A stretch of 64,000 nt of DNA, from contig NZ_JAFLNE010000001.1 of NCBI RefSeq assembly GCF_017313225.1, positions 496,001 through 560,000 on the forward strand, read 5' to 3'. The position numbers and the translations under genes are program-made. Positions 16,831 to 27,130 of the stretch are shown piece after piece; positions within the stretch are counted from its first letter, which is position 1; every line of letters begins with the position of its first letter. This stretch comes from Allomuricauda sp. CAU 1633 (lineage in GTDB: Bacteria; Bacteroidota; Bacteroidia; Flavobacteriales; Flavobacteriaceae). The notes beneath the pieces are model-generated. The model saw nothing but the letters and a program-made list of their open reading frames with translations. It was not told the DNA's origin and did no database searches.

Positions 16831-17085
16831 ATGGAGTATTTTGTCTACATCATATATAGTAAATCTGCTGACCGATATTATGTGGGCCATTGTCAAGATT
16901 TGGAAGATAGGATGAGCCGGCACAACGGTGGTAGATCCAAATACACAAAATTGGCAACGGATTGGGAGGTAAAGCACACTGTGGGTTATTCAACTAGGGT
17001 TGAAGCTATGGCTAGGGAAAGGGAAATCAAAAGAAAGAAAAGTCGGAAGTACATTGAATTTCTTATTGCGGAGAGTGGTGGCTAG
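16831..17085 (+). CDS. GIY-YIG nuclease family protein
   Basis: An 84-residue single-domain protein: FVYIIYSKSADRYYVGHCQDLEDRMSRHN shows Y-V-Y-I-I ... Y-Y-V-G-H, the catalytic Arg region and the histidine; the later glutamate is in MAREREIKRKK. The ATG is the base after the tRNA terminator T-run, so there is no room for a normal leader. The stop codon (TAG, 17083-17085) lies inside the tRNA-derived repeat, as part of GGCTAG. Expression would need terminator read-through. Confidence 0.85.
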   Translation: MEYFVYIIYSKSADRYYVGHCQDLEDRMSRHNGGRSKYTKLATDWEVKHTVGYSTRVEAMAREREIKRKKSRKYIEFLIAESGG

Positions 17086-17137
17086 AGCGTTCCGAAGGCT
17101 TTCGGAAAGGCCACCGGTTCGAATCCGGTATTCTCCA
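17079..17137 (+). pseudogene. Partial tRNA-Ala copy with a replaced anticodon arm
   Basis: It lacks the acceptor 5' strand and most of the D arm. TGGCTAGAGCG (17079-17089) is followed not by the anticodon arm but by a perfect 7-bp hairpin TTCCGAA-GGCT-TTCGGAA (17090-17107), then an unchanged variable loop, T arm and 3' acceptor strand to A17137. It cannot form a cloverleaf, so it is not a functional tRNA. Confidence 0.9.
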
Positions 17138-17146
17138 CAGAAAACA

Positions 17147-17173
17147 GAAGCACCTCAGTGAGGTGCTTTTTTT
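17147..17173 (+). terminator. Copied tRNA terminator
   Basis: AAGCACCTCAGTGAGGTGCTT followed by a T-run: a slightly better palindrome than the original at 16805-16830. It abuts the stop of the convergent cupin gene at 17175 and may serve both strands. Confidence 0.75.
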
Positions 17174-17174
17174 A

Positions 17175-17519
17175 TTAATCAAGAACGTCATATCTGTCTC
17201 CACGTGTGGTTGGTTCCGAAATCACGATAAACTCCAAATTTTCTGATTGGTCATTTCGTATTCGGTGCTCTATTTTTGGAGGAATATGGATTCCGTCTCC
17301 GCTCTTAACTTCAACTATTTCAGTTCCAATTTCAAAGGTTGCCTTACCGTTTAGAATTCTAAAAAATTGCTGGGAATTGTTGTGATAATGTTTTTTCTCT
17401 TGGGTTTTTGGAGGCATTAACTCTTCTATGATACTTAAACTTTGCGATTTAACTAAATGCCATCCGCTACAATTGTTGCCCCAAGTATAATGCTCACTAT
17501 TTTCTTTGGATTTTTTCAT
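17175..17519 (-). CDS. Cupin domain protein
   Basis: A 114-residue single cupin. Motif 1 is KKHYHNNSQQFFRILNGKATF (H-x-H-like with E/Q) and motif 2 is GDGIHIPPKIEHRIRN with the C-terminal histidine. Small cupins of this type bind a metal and may be isomerases, dioxygenases or sugar-binding proteins; the function is not decided by sequence. Its 3' end abuts the copied tRNA terminator. Confidence 0.85.
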   Translation of the reverse strand: MKKSKENSEHYTWGNNCSGWHLVKSQSLSIIEELMPPKTQEKKHYHNNSQQFFRILNGKATFEIGTEIVEVKSGDGIHIPPKIEHRIRNDQSENLEFIVISEPTTRGDRYDVLD

Positions 17520-17697
17520 GGGCTATCATTTGTTCAAATAAGACATGATATAATCAAGCTCAATGTAGTATTTTCTTAAAGAAGTATCCCACAGTGTTCA
17601 CTTTTCATTTCGCCTTAAAAATTTACCATCCTTTTAGGACGGAATTTTTGTTTTTGGCCATTTCCTTTTTGAACTTTATGGGATAAAACACATCAAC

Positions 17698-18408
17698 ATG
17701 AAATTAGAAGGAAAAGTAGCATATATAACAGGAGGAACCAAAGGAATTGGATACGGTATTGCCGAAAGCTTATTGGAACAGGGAATGAAGGTTGCCATTA
17801 GCGGAAGAAACCAAGAAGGAGTGGATTGGGCCGTTAAAAACTTAGGCGATGGTAATCGGGTTCTGGGTTTGGTCTCAGATGTTACCAGACAGAAGGACGA
17901 AATAGATGCCGTAGATAAGATTCTAGCCACATGGGGGCAATTGGATATGGTTATGGCCAATGCGGGTGTAGGACATTTTGCGCCGATTGATGAAATGACC
18001 GAACATGATTGGAATAGCATGATCAACACCAATTTAAACGGAGTGTTCCACACCTTAAAAGCTTCTGTGGAGGCCTTGAAAGAGTCAGAAGGCTATTATA
18101 TGACCTTGGCCAGTTTGGCGGGGACCAACTTTTTCCCAACGGCAGCGGGGTACAATGCTACAAAGTTTGGGGTGGTTGGCTTTACGCAAGCGGCCATGTT
18201 GGATTTGAGGCCATACAATATCAAGGTAACTACCATCATGCCCGGTTCAGTAGCCAGTCATTTTAACAACCATGAGCCTTCCGACAAAGATTCGTGGAAG
18301 ATTCAGCCTGAGGATATTGGAAAATTGGTCGTTGATTTATTGACCATGCATCCACGAACGTTGCCAAGCAAGATTGAGGTGCGGCCCACACGTCCTGATT
18401 TAAAATAA
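17698..18408 (+). CDS. Short-chain dehydrogenase/reductase (SDR)
   Basis: A 236-residue classical SDR. NAD(P)-binding TGGTKGIGYG (11-20), NAGVG (about 88-92), catalytic Ser in TLASLAG and Y-N-A-T-K (Tyr/Lys) followed by FGVVGFTQA. PGSVASHF follows as usual. Substrate unknown. It ends one base before the convergent addB stop. Confidence 0.92.
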   Translation: MKLEGKVAYITGGTKGIGYGIAESLLEQGMKVAISGRNQEGVDWAVKNLGDGNRVLGLVSDVTRQKDEIDAVDKILATWGQLDMVMANAGVGHFAPIDEMTEHDWNSMINTNLNGVFHTLKASVEALKESEGYYMTLASLAGTNFFPTAAGYNATKFGVVGFTQAAMLDLRPYNIKVTTIMPGSVASHFNNHEPSDKDSWKIQPEDIGKLVVDLLTMHPRTLPSKIEVRPTRPDLK

Positions 18409-21141
18409 TCAGACGGCTTTTTCTATTAAGGGGTTATCGGGGTTGCAGATTTCTAGGATGAGTTGTTTTAAATACCCCTCAAAAGTGGATAAAACTTCGG
18501 CATCAATGAGGGTATTGTTCTTGTCCTGCGAAAAGGAAAACAACCCTTGTCCTAAATTTTTGAAGGAATAGATTCCGGCCAAAAGGGAATTGGTGTCATG
18601 TTTTTTAGAGTACAGCAGCGCGTAGCACAACAACTGAAAGGCTTTGCTTTTATCGTAATTGGTGATAAGTTCTTCCCAATCGGTGAGCTTTACATTTTTC
18701 GACTCTACCTTTCCTGTTTTGTAATCAATGATCCGTGTAATGCCGTCAAACTCATCCACACGGTCCAAAGTCCCTTTCAATTTTACAGGAAAATCCAACT
18801 CGGGAATATGGAGCTGTACATCATATTTTTCTTCCAGAGCCAATAATTTTACGGTGTGGTTCTGGAGTTCTTTTATTTCGATGTCGATGAAATTCTCCAA
18901 ATATTTACAAATGACATTATACACCAGCAGAAACTTTCCTTTGGAAATATCCACTCCAGATAAGTTCTTTTGAAAATGACCCTTTACTATGGCCGAAATT
19001 TTAGGTTTAAGGGCTGCAACATTTTCCTTTGAAAGCGTTGTTCCAAGAAGCGGTGTATACAACTCCTCCAAACTATCATGTACAATGGTACCAAAGGTAT
19101 TGGCGGCAATATTCTCCTCAACCTCATCCAAATCATTGATTTTAAGGATATTTCTGGTGTAAAAATCGATGGGGTTCCTCACATAATTGGTCAATGAGGT
19201 TGGTGAGAAACCACTATGGGCAAAGGCAATGATGTCATCTATAAGCAAAGAACCTTTGTTTATTTCCAGAGGTTGTGCTGGTGTAATATGGGCATGTGGA
19301 GCCGCAATGGTATGTGTAACGAACGGCGCTATGTTTTCATCTGTCAATAGTTGGGAAATCAATCTACTTTTTTCACCGCCTTCCAAAACATCAGGCTCTG
19401 TATTATAAATGATGTACACATTTTTTGCCCGTTGAATGAGCCTATAGAAATGGTAAACGTAGATAGCATCTTTTTCTTTGTAAGTGGGCAAGTCATAATC
19501 CCGTTTCACATCAAAAGGGATAAAGGAATTGTTCATTTTTCCGGAGGGTAGGATGCCTTCATTTACTGATGTTATGATGACCGTTTCAAAATCGAGGTTT
19601 CTGCTTTCCAACATTCCCATGATTTGAAGACCTGAGAGAGGCTCTCCAATAAAGTCCAAGGTTTCCATGGAAGTCAATTGCTTGAACAGATTTTTGATGG
19701 ATTTAAGTTCCGTAATGAAATCCACATGGGCTAAATAGTCTTTCAACTGGTTAAATAGGGTATAAAACCGATAGACCTGTTCCAGTTCCAAGGCGTTTTT
19801 CTCTTCCTGGAATATATTTTTCAATCTGTCAATGAGCAGAAGACAATTGTTGGTCCATTGTAAAACAGAAATGGGCTCTTTTGGAAACAAAGTTTCCAAA
19901 GCGCTGTTGTCTTCAGCATATTTGGTTAGGACACTAGTAGTAACGTATAACCAATTCTGTTCTTTAATGTCCTTGGCCAAAATTGGCGCAAAATCCTTTG
20001 CTCCAGAAGTAGAAAGGGTCAAACAATAGGGGTTCGAGATAAGCTCCAAAACATATTTGTAGAACCACCCCCTTTCTGAAGTATTGGCGTTGAGTTCCAA
20101 GAGTGCCATAAAAAAGGAGTACAAAACGGTTTTGTTCAAGGGCAGCCCCATGGTAATGTTTGTGGCATTGATAGACGGAGGTACTGCCTGCAACATAGGG
20201 GATAGAAGGGACTCATCAGCCAGTACAACCGCTGTTTTAGAAAAATCAATGGCAGAATTGGAATTGAGCTCATGCAACAATTGCCCTACATATTTGGTCT
20301 GTGAAATGCTTTTGGGCACGCCTGTAATTAAAATCTTTTTTGAAGACAAAAAATTGTGCTGCGGTTTTAGGGACGCCTTGTTCTTGTAATAGGGCCAATT
20401 ACGCTGATAATTTCTAATAAAAAGTCCAGCATCGTGTACGGGGTCATCCAAGAAATAAGAGTCAATGTCCCAATAGACCTGCCCGTTGCCCAGTTCCAAA
20501 AAATGTTGGACAATTTTTGACTCCGCAGTGGTCAATGCATTGAAACCAACAAAAATGATGGGTTTGGTATTATGGTTTTGAGAATAGTCCTCCAAGCGGG
20601 ATACAGCAATTTTGGCCATTAGACCTTGGTATGCTCTTTTTTGTTCTTTTAAGGTTTTGGAGAAGGCATTGTAAATAGTCTCCAATTTATTCCAAAGTTG
20701 AAGGTAGTTCTGAACTAATTCGGTTTTCTCTTTTTTTACGGACCAATGGCTGATTTCCTTAATAGCGGAGAGGTAATTGAGGAGATCGTGCGCCGGAATT
20801 AGGTAACCGTCCATTTCATTAAAATCTTGCAAAAGGGTTTGCCCCCATTTCAAAAAAGATGGAAAATCATCGGGTTCTTCAATCGGAGAATCTTTGTAGA
20901 CTTCATAAAGAACCAGCAACAAGTCCAGATTAGAGGTTTGCTCCATTCCTGAAATGTCTGCAATAAAGTCTTGAATGGATTGTATGTCAGGACTAAAGAT
21001 ATTTTTGGTGAGCGTGTTGGCTAGGTGTTTTTTTAGAAACGTACCGGAACGCTTACTGGGAAGTACAAAGGTACATTCGGAAAAATCCGTGCCCTTGTTT
21101 TGGAGGTCACTCAGAACATATTCCAGAAAGCTTTGATGCAT
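18409..21141 (-). CDS. addB: AddB-like PD-(D/E)XK nuclease / inactive helicase subunit
   Basis: A 910-residue protein: a degenerate UvrD-type helicase N-terminal part (CTFVLPSKRSGTFLKKHL in place of a Walker A) and a C-terminal PD-(D/E)XK nuclease of the RecB family ([27 protein letters not shown], then AFQLLCYALLYS). It pairs with the AddA protein encoded at 23892-27011 to resect double-strand breaks for recombination. In many flavobacteria it is annotated only as a PD-(D/E)XK nuclease. The ATG is close after the ompA terminator. Confidence 0.85.
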   Translation of the reverse strand: MHQSFLEYVLSDLQNKGTDFSECTFVLPSKRSGTFLKKHLANTLTKNIFSPDIQSIQDFIADISGMEQTSNLDLLLVLYEVYKDSPIEEPDDFPSFLKWGQTLLQDFNEMDGYLIPAHDLLNYLSAIKEISHWSVKKEKTELVQNYLQLWNKLETIYNAFSKTLKEQKRAYQGLMAKIAVSRLEDYSQNHNTKPIIFVGFNALTTAESKIVQHFLELGNGQVYWDIDSYFLDDPVHDAGLFIRNYQRNWPYYKNKASLKPQHNFLSSKKILITGVPKSISQTKYVGQLLHELNSNSAIDFSKTAVVLADESLLSPMLQAVPPSINATNITMGLPLNKTVLYSFFMALLELNANTSERGWFYKYVLELISNPYCLTLSTSGAKDFAPILAKDIKEQNWLYVTTSVLTKYAEDNSALETLFPKEPISVLQWTNNCLLLIDRLKNIFQEEKNALELEQVYRFYTLFNQLKDYLAHVDFITELKSIKNLFKQLTSMETLDFIGEPLSGLQIMGMLESRNLDFETVIITSVNEGILPSGKMNNSFIPFDVKRDYDLPTYKEKDAIYVYHFYRLIQRAKNVYIIYNTEPDVLEGGEKSRLISQLLTDENIAPFVTHTIAAPHAHITPAQPLEINKGSLLIDDIIAFAHSGFSPTSLTNYVRNPIDFYTRNILKINDLDEVEENIAANTFGTIVHDSLEELYTPLLGTTLSKENVAALKPKISAIVKGHFQKNLSGVDISKGKFLLVYNVICKYLENFIDIEIKELQNHTVKLLALEEKYDVQLHIPELDFPVKLKGTLDRVDEFDGITRIIDYKTGKVESKNVKLTDWEELITNYDKSKAFQLLCYALLYSKKHDTNSLLAGIYSFKNLGQGLFSFSQDKNNTLIDAEVLSTFEGYLKQLILEICNPDNPLIEKAV

Positions 21142-21152
21142 GTACTAAAATA

Positions 21153-21182
21153 AAAAAGGCCCCGCAGTTGCGGAGCCTTTTT
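21153..21182 (-). terminator. Intrinsic terminator of ompA
   Basis: Stem AAAAAGGCTCCGCA / TGCGGGGCCTTTTT on the minus strand, with one internal mismatch and a T-run. It ends about 11 nt before the addB ATG, so addB must rely on read-through or a promoter overlapping the hairpin. Confidence 0.8.
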
Positions 21183-21205
21183 AAAGAAAACTTTAGGGTT
21201 TTCTA

Positions 21206-22564
21206 TTATTTTATCAAGTTGATTTCAACTCGTCTGTTCTGTGCTCTACCAGCTCTTGTATTGTTAGTGGCGATAGGCTTAGCCTCACCATAACCGATAG
21301 CTGTCAATCTATCAGAAGCAATTCCTTTGTCAATCAAGAAATCTCTAACAGAGTTAGCTCTAGATTCAGAAAGTTTTTGGTTCAATGTTTCGCTACCTAC
21401 GCTATCAGTGTGACCTTCTACAGTAAACTTAGCAGTAGGATACTCGTTCAAGATTTGGATGATGTCAACCATTACAGAAGTAGACTCTGCTTTGATGGAA
21501 GATTTACCAGTATCGAACAAGATAGTTCTAGCGTAATCGTTCAATTGCTTTTGAACTTCTTCAGTTACTTCTGGACAACCGTTGTTAGCAACAGTACCGG
21601 CAACATCTGGACATTGATCATCTTTGTCAAGAACACCGTCACCATCTCTGTCTGGCCATGGGCATCCGTTGTTTTCAGCAGGACCAGCTTCGTTAGGACA
21701 GTCATCATCTTTGTCAGCAACACCGTCACCATCAGCATCAGGACAACCAGCTAGAGCGGCAAGACCTGGAGTACTTGGACAAGCGTCATCTTTATCGGCA
21801 ACACCGTCACCGTCAGAATCAGGACATCCGTTCATTTCTTTTGGACCAGCTTCGTTAGGACATTCATCCTTAGCATCTTCAATACCGTCACCGTCAGAAT
21901 CAGGACAACCATTGAAAGCTTCCAAACCAGCAACTTCTGGACAAGCATCGTCTTTGTCATAGATACCATCACCGTCAGTATCAGTACCACCAAATTTGAT
22001 GCTAAGACCAGCCAAGTGTTGGAAATGCTTAACCAAATAGTCTTCAAAAGCATGCTTATACTGGGTTTGCAATGTAAGACCGATGTTTTCAGAGAACCAG
22101 ATGTTAAGACCAACACCTCCGTTTACTGTACCTGCACCAATCTCATCAATCCAAGTATAACCACCACCAATCTCAGCAAATGGGTCGATGGTTGTGTTTT
22201 TTAGGAAGTTGTACTTAATTGTACCATCTACAGCGTAGTGAGAAAGGTCATCTACAGATACATCACCAATTTTCTCAATCCTGTTCAAGGAACCACGTGC
22301 ACCGATGGAGAATCCGTCACCAATGTACTTGGAAACGCCTACATAGGAAACAGAAGGCAAGATGTTCCAGTGGTCAGTCACATTAAAGTACTCATCGAAA
22401 AGTGTAGTACTAGAAAATGGGTTATTCTCGTCATTGGTTGGATATGCATCAATTGCATTCACCCCAAAACTAATCTGCCATGGATTATTCTCGTCTTGCG
22501 CTTGTATGCTGTTGATCCCTACAAATACAAGGGCAACAACCAATAATTTGCTAAGATGTTTCAT
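21206..22564 (-). CDS. OmpA family outer-membrane protein with thrombospondin type 3 repeats
   Basis: 452 residues: signal peptide ([21 protein letters not shown]), an N-terminal beta-barrel of about 170 residues, five calcium-binding TSP3-type repeats (D-x-D-G-D-G-x-x-D-x-x-D-x-C-P, about 195-330) and a C-terminal OmpA peptidoglycan-binding domain ([11 protein letters not shown] ... NQKLSESRA ... [14 protein letters not shown]). Probably an abundant surface/wall anchor. The ATG is at 22562-22564; a TTG two codons upstream is less likely. A canonical promoter and a strong terminator suggest an independent, highly expressed transcript. Confidence 0.93.
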   Translation of the reverse strand: MKHLSKLLVVALVFVGINSIQAQDENNPWQISFGVNAIDAYPTNDENNPFSSTTLFDEYFNVTDHWNILPSVSYVGVSKYIGDGFSIGARGSLNRIEKIGDVSVDDLSHYAVDGTIKYNFLKNTTIDPFAEIGGGYTWIDEIGAGTVNGGVGLNIWFSENIGLTLQTQYKHAFEDYLVKHFQHLAGLSIKFGGTDTDGDGIYDKDDACPEVAGLEAFNGCPDSDGDGIEDAKDECPNEAGPKEMNGCPDSDGDGVADKDDACPSTPGLAALAGCPDADGDGVADKDDDCPNEAGPAENNGCPWPDRDGDGVLDKDDQCPDVAGTVANNGCPEVTEEVQKQLNDYARTILFDTGKSSIKAESTSVMVDIIQILNEYPTAKFTVEGHTDSVGSETLNQKLSESRANSVRDFLIDKGIASDRLTAIGYGEAKPIATNNTRAGRAQNRRVEINLIK

Positions 22565-22598
22565 GCTCAAAATTTTAAGTTTAAGTGTTTATCAGCAG

Positions 22599-22630
22599 CA
22601 AATGTAAGTTGTTAAGACTTATTAACAAAA
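22599..22630 (-). promoter_or_regulatory. Canonical Bacteroidota promoter of ompA
   Basis: On the minus strand TTTTG (22626-22630), a 19-nt spacer and TACATTTG (22599-22606): an exact match to TTTG-N19-TAnnTTTG. The leader to the ATG is about 30 nt. Confidence 0.85.
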
Positions 22631-22687
22631 TCAAACATTCTTTTTTTTTAACTCATTTGCCCTAACAATTGTTGCATTTCAACGATT

Positions 22688-23881
22688 TTAGACGATTTTC
22701 AACGACTTTCCTACCTTGATAAAGGCATTTATTGCATGGTCTAGATGCTGTTTTTCATGGGCAGCGGATAATTGAACTCGAATCCTAGCTTTCCCTTTTG
22801 GTACCACTGGATAGAAGAATCCAATGACATAAATACCCTCTTCCAACAACATATCTGCCATTTTTTGGGAAAGTTTCGCATCGTACAACATAACTGGTAC
22901 TATGGCTGAGTCCCCGTCAATAATGTCAAATCCGGCGTCTTTCATCCCTTTTTTAAAGTATTCTGTGTTGTTTTGGAGCTTATCACGTAGGGAAGTATCG
23001 GTATCCAGCATCTCGAAAACCTTAATGGATGCCCCTACAATGGCAGGTGCCAAGGAATTGGAGAACAAGTAAGGTCGGGACCGCTGACGCAATATTTCAA
23101 TGATTTCCTTTTTTCCAGTAGTGTAACCTCCCATGGCACCACCAAGGGCTTTGCCCAAGGTCCCGGTAATAATGTCAATTCGGTCCAAAACCCCTTTTTC
23201 TTCCAAGGTTCCCCGACCTGTTTCGCCAATAAAACCAGCAGCATGGCATTCGTCAATCATCACCATGGCATCGTATTTATCGGCCAAGTCACAAATTTTG
23301 TCCAAGGGAGCCAATAGCCCGTCCATGGAAAAGACGCCATCGGTAACAATAATTTTAAAACGGGCGCCATCCTTTTCGCTCTGTTTCAACTGTTCTTCCA
23401 AGTCGGTCATATTGCTATTTTCATAGCGATAGCGCTTTGCTTTGCAGAGACGGACCCCATCAATAATGGAAGCGTGGTTGAGCGAATCGGAGATAATGGC
23501 ATCCTCAGCGGTCAACAATGGTTCAAAAACCCCACCATTGGCATCAAAAGCGGCAGCATATAATATGGTGTCCTCAGTACCGTAGAAATCTGCGATTTTC
23601 TGTTCCAATTCTTTATGGATATCCTGCGTACCGCAAATAAACCGTACAGACGACATTCCAAAGCCATGGGTATCCATTACATCTTTTGCCGCTTGGATTA
23701 CATCGGGATGGGAGGAAAGCCCCAAATAGTTGTTCGCACAAAAGTTGATGACCTCCTCTCCTGTGGATATTTTTATAACCGCTCCTTGAGGCGATGTAAT
23801 AATGCGTTCTTTCTTAAAAAGGCCTGCTTCCTTAATGTCTTCCAGTTCTTGGGCCAAGTGTTCTTTTATTTTTCCGTACAT
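22688..23881 (-). CDS. kbl: Glycine C-acetyltransferase (2-amino-3-ketobutyrate CoA ligase)
   Basis: A PLP enzyme of the alpha-oxoamine synthase family that cleaves 2-amino-3-ketobutyrate to glycine and acetyl-CoA in threonine breakdown; 397 residues. Visible are [15 protein letters not shown], the PLP pocket [17 protein letters not shown], and Schiff-base lysine [14 protein letters not shown]. The ATG at 23879-23881 ([13 protein letters not shown]) lies 10 nt after the addA stop; a longer start would overlap addA. No threonine dehydrogenase gene is adjacent. Confidence 0.93.
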   Translation of the reverse strand: MYGKIKEHLAQELEDIKEAGLFKKERIITSPQGAVIKISTGEEVINFCANNYLGLSSHPDVIQAAKDVMDTHGFGMSSVRFICGTQDIHKELEQKIADFYGTEDTILYAAAFDANGGVFEPLLTAEDAIISDSLNHASIIDGVRLCKAKRYRYENSNMTDLEEQLKQSEKDGARFKIIVTDGVFSMDGLLAPLDKICDLADKYDAMVMIDECHAAGFIGETGRGTLEEKGVLDRIDIITGTLGKALGGAMGGYTTGKKEIIEILRQRSRPYLFSNSLAPAIVGASIKVFEMLDTDTSLRDKLQNNTEYFKKGMKDAGFDIIDGDSAIVPVMLYDAKLSQKMADMLLEEGIYVIGFFYPVVPKGKARIRVQLSAAHEKQHLDHAINAFIKVGKSLKIV

Positions 23882-23891
23882 AGTTTTTTGT

Positions 23892-26800
23892 TTAGACGAA
23901 AACGGGTTTAATATTTTGGTCAATATAGACAATAATGACATTTTTAATGGTGAAATCCATCTCTTTTAGCACATCCGCATATTGGGTGATTTGTTCTTTG
24001 TGCGATGGCGATGGTTTTCCAGTTTTGTAGTCAATGATGTTGGCTTCTTTTCCTTTGATGGAAATCCGGTCTGGCCGAAGGGAAACCCCGTCTACCGTTA
24101 AGATTTCACGCTCATTAATGATTATGTAATCTTCTGAAAAATAAGGAATTAAATCCGGATGGGTGACTACATCCATCAGCTTTTGTTTAACTTCTTCCGA
24201 AGCGTCCTTTTCAAAATAACCATCTAATTGAAGACTTTCCACCACCTGCGGAACTTGATCAGCGAAATTAATTTTACTGAGCGCAAAATGAATCAGATTT
24301 CCAAGTTCAATGGCCTCTTTTCGTTCATCATCCCATAAGCGTCCAGAAGTGGTGGCAATGGTAAAGCCAGCATCATTTTTGGGTCGGGTAATGTAGCTGA
24401 TATTGGTGTTTTTTTCAGTAGTTTTTTCTGAATCATCCTGTACTTCAGGAAAAGAGCCAAACGTATATTTCCCTTGTTCGTTTTTTGGGACGTTCTGCTG
24501 TTGTAGATAGACTTGAAATACATCGGAATACGAAGTGGCGCTTTCCATGGAGGTTAAATCTTTACCCGTTTCGGTGATGACAAAAAGTCCTTTTACAGGT
24601 CGTGTTAAGGCCACGTAGAGTACATTCATGGCGTCCAAGACCGATTTTTGCTCTTCATCCAAATAAATCTGGGCCGTTTCATCATTGTATTCCAATAGTT
24701 CCTTGTTGGTGTTGATTAGAAACTCTCCCAATCCCAATTCTTTTTCCGCTTCGGTGGCCGGCACCCACGATTTTTTTTTCTTCCGTTTATCATCCAAAAG
24801 GGCATTGGCAAAGGGAAAAATGACAAATGGGAACTCCAATCCTTTTGCTTTATGGATGGTCATGATACGAACTGCGTTCACATTATCCGGAGCGGCAATG
24901 GAAAGGGATGATTTTTTCTGCTCCCAATACTTCAAAAAAGAAAATATACTGGGACCTTCCCTTTTTTCAACCAGCAACACTTCATCCATTAAAAAAGTAA
25001 GATATGCTGTAGAGTCTCGGGCGAGATTAAATTGCACAATGGCATTTTCCAAAATAGTAAAGACCGATTGCCCCTTCAGTTGCGCCATGTGAAATCCAAA
25101 CTGCTGGGAAAGAAAGGATTGGATTTGATTTATGTTTTTGGAAATAAAGCTATGCTTGTCTGCTTCATCTTCAGCTAAAAACAATAAAACCTGATAGGCG
25201 GCCTCACGGTCACTTCCATTTTCAAACAGCTTTAAAAGGGCAATTAAAAAAGTAATTTTGTCATTGTTATCCAGCAGCAACGCGTCCGAAGAAATAATGG
25301 GGATAGTATGTTGCGCCAGAAAATCGGCCAAGAGCATACCTTTATTATTGTCCCTTACCAGAATACAGATATCTGAATAGGGGTGTTTGTTCGAGGTGAT
25401 TTCATGGATGGTTTCCAAAACCTGCTGGCAATAGACCTCGTCCTTATCATCAACCTTGTTATCCAAAAAAGCGAGTTGGATAAACCCTCCGGGCTTGTTA
25501 TTGGTTTTTTGGTGCGAATCGTGCAAAAAGAGGCTTCGGTACGCTTCATTTTGAAGAACGGGGGCTGTGGCGGTAAAAAATGAATTGTTGAACTCCACAA
25601 TTTGGTCAAAACTCCTCCAGTTGGTGTCCAGCGAATGTACCGTAGGTTCCACCACAAAAGGATGTGAATGTCCATTGATAAGATTCAAGAATTGTTCGGC
25701 CCTACCACCCCGCCAGCGATAAATGGCCTGTTTTACATCGCCCACCAAAAAGAGAGACCCTTTTTGATGCCGCTCGTTTTCACTTTCCAAAGCATTGCCA
25801 ATGAGCGGAACTAGGTTTTCCCACTGCATTTGTGAAGTGTCCTGAAACTCGTCAATAAAATAATGGCGGTATTTTTCGCCCATCCGCTCATAAATAAAAG
25901 GTACGGGCTGGTTCTTGATTTCTTTGGACAAAATTGCATTCAGGGAAGATATGGGAACAATGTCGTTGTCCAATTCAATGTTATGGATTTCCTTGGCGAT
26001 TTCGTTCAACACCGTCAGTGGAACAATGTTACCATAAATGTTCTTTAGGTAACTGCGGCGATACAGTTTTTGTTTGATGGACAAAAAGGCTTCCAAAATA
26101 AACTGCCCCAATATTGTGGCATCTCTTTTGTCGCTGGCCTTTAGAATTTTTCCCTCTTCCAGATTTTGCTCCAATTGGTTGTTGTAGAGCGTTTTGGTAT
26201 TAAAATCTCCACCTTCAATTTTTTTAAAGTGATTGGGAAGCGTCTGCCGCGGAAAATCAGCAGCATCAAAACCTTGGTTTTGTATTTCCTGAAGTACCGA
26301 TTGCGCCAACTTCTTCACTTTTTCTTCCAGAATATTGACCTGAAACATTATTTTTTTCTGGATGCCCTTAAAATCTTGAATGGACTTGGAACGAAGCAAA
26401 TCAATATGAACGGCGTGGTTTTCCTGAAAAAGCAATTTGCCAATATCCAAAAGATCATAGGTAATGTTCCAGCTTTTGTCATCGTCGATTTTTTCAAGGG
26501 AAAAATCAATAAGCACCTCCGTGAGTTCTTTGTCCGTTCCGGCCCGTTCCAGAAGTCGCCCTACAGCTTCCTCCAAAAGCAGGTCGGTATCCAGTTCTAC
26601 TTCAAAATTTTGGGAAAGGCGGAGATCCCGTGCAAAGGTTTTGATGAGTTTATGGTTGAACTTGTCGATAGTGGAAACCTCAAAAAACGAGTAATTGTGC
26701 AAAATTCGTTTAAGAACGATTTTGGATTTTTGTCGCAACTGATCTTCGGTCAACGAAAGCTCCTGGGAAAGTTCTTGGAATAATGACTCCTGTTTTATTG

Positions 26801-27011
26801 GGACAGGATTTTTTCCAAAGGAATAGAGATTGTCCAAAATTCGAGTTTTCATTTCATCCACCGCCTTGTTGGTAAAGGTAATGGCCAAAATTTGCCTGAA
26901 AGAGATAGGGGAATCGTTGGACAGTAACAATTTTAAGTACTCTTTGGCCAAGGCATAGGTCTTGCCCGAACCGGCCGATGCGCCATATATTTTAAAGTTG
27001 GAGTCTCCCAA
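23892..27011 (-). CDS. addA: AddA-like UvrD-family helicase/nuclease
   Basis: 1039 residues. Walker [10 protein letters not shown] (10-18), [27 protein letters not shown] (motif II), [13 protein letters not shown] (motif III), [17 protein letters not shown] (motif V), [12 protein letters not shown] (motif VI), then a RecB-like PD-(D/E)XK domain ([22 protein letters not shown]). Partner of the protein encoded at 18409-21141 in recombination-linked end resection. The start is a TTG (27009-27011): the P-loop follows within 10 codons and no ATG is available upstream in frame. Confidence 0.9.
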   Translation of the reverse strand: MGDSNFKIYGASAGSGKTYALAKEYLKLLLSNDSPISFRQILAITFTNKAVDEMKTRILDNLYSFGKNPVPIKQESLFQELSQELSLTEDQLRQKSKIVLKRILHNYSFFEVSTIDKFNHKLIKTFARDLRLSQNFEVELDTDLLLEEAVGRLLERAGTDKELTEVLIDFSLEKIDDDKSWNITYDLLDIGKLLFQENHAVHIDLLRSKSIQDFKGIQKKIMFQVNILEEKVKKLAQSVLQEIQNQGFDAADFPRQTLPNHFKKIEGGDFNTKTLYNNQLEQNLEEGKILKASDKRDATILGQFILEAFLSIKQKLYRRSYLKNIYGNIVPLTVLNEIAKEIHNIELDNDIVPISSLNAILSKEIKNQPVPFIYERMGEKYRHYFIDEFQDTSQMQWENLVPLIGNALESENERHQKGSLFLVGDVKQAIYRWRGGRAEQFLNLINGHSHPFVVEPTVHSLDTNWRSFDQIVEFNNSFFTATAPVLQNEAYRSLFLHDSHQKTNNKPGGFIQLAFLDNKVDDKDEVYCQQVLETIHEITSNKHPYSDICILVRDNNKGMLLADFLAQHTIPIISSDALLLDNNDKITFLIALLKLFENGSDREAAYQVLLFLAEDEADKHSFISKNINQIQSFLSQQFGFHMAQLKGQSVFTILENAIVQFNLARDSTAYLTFLMDEVLLVEKREGPSIFSFLKYWEQKKSSLSIAAPDNVNAVRIMTIHKAKGLEFPFVIFPFANALLDDKRKKKKSWVPATEAEKELGLGEFLINTNKELLEYNDETAQIYLDEEQKSVLDAMNVLYVALTRPVKGLFVITETGKDLTSMESATSYSDVFQVYLQQQNVPKNEQGKYTFGSFPEVQDDSEKTTEKNTNISYITRPKNDAGFTIATTSGRLWDDERKEAIELGNLIHFALSKINFADQVPQVVESLQLDGYFEKDASEEVKQKLMDVVTHPDLIPYFSEDYIIINEREILTVDGVSLRPDRISIKGKEANIIDYKTGKPSPSHKEQITQYADVLKEMDFTIKNVIIVYIDQNIKPVFV

Positions 27012-27130
27012 GAAAACGTTTATTGCAAAATAAGAATTATCGATCTGAACTTAACACGGTTTTAGGTGAATATGTTTGTTAAAACCCGTATTTTTACATG
27101 AATCAAGTAATAACACAAAAACACAAAATT

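Larger units (their letters stand above)
16738..17173 (+). mobile_element. Putative GIY-YIG cassette behind tRNA-Ala, bounded by tRNA-derived direct repeats
   Basis: The sequence from GGCTAGAGCG of the tRNA through its terminator (16738-16830) recurs at 17080-17173, a period of about 342 bp. The GIY-YIG ORF fills the whole interval between the T-run of the first terminator and the second GGCTAG. Fifty consecutive bases (16765-16814 and 17108-17157) are identical. Recombination between the repeats would remove the ORF. Mobility is inference. Confidence 0.55.

Noticed and set aside
17079-17137. A second tRNA gene
   Set aside because: No 5' acceptor strand, no D stem pair and no anticodon loop; only the T arm and 3' strand are intact.
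21590-22010. Repetitive DNA with regular spacing that could look like a tandem repeat or CRISPR array
   Set aside because: It encodes the thrombospondin type 3 repeats of the OmpA protein (D-x-D-G-D-G pattern). The spacing follows protein repeats, and there are no identical repeats with unique spacers. Antisense ORFs over it are shadows.
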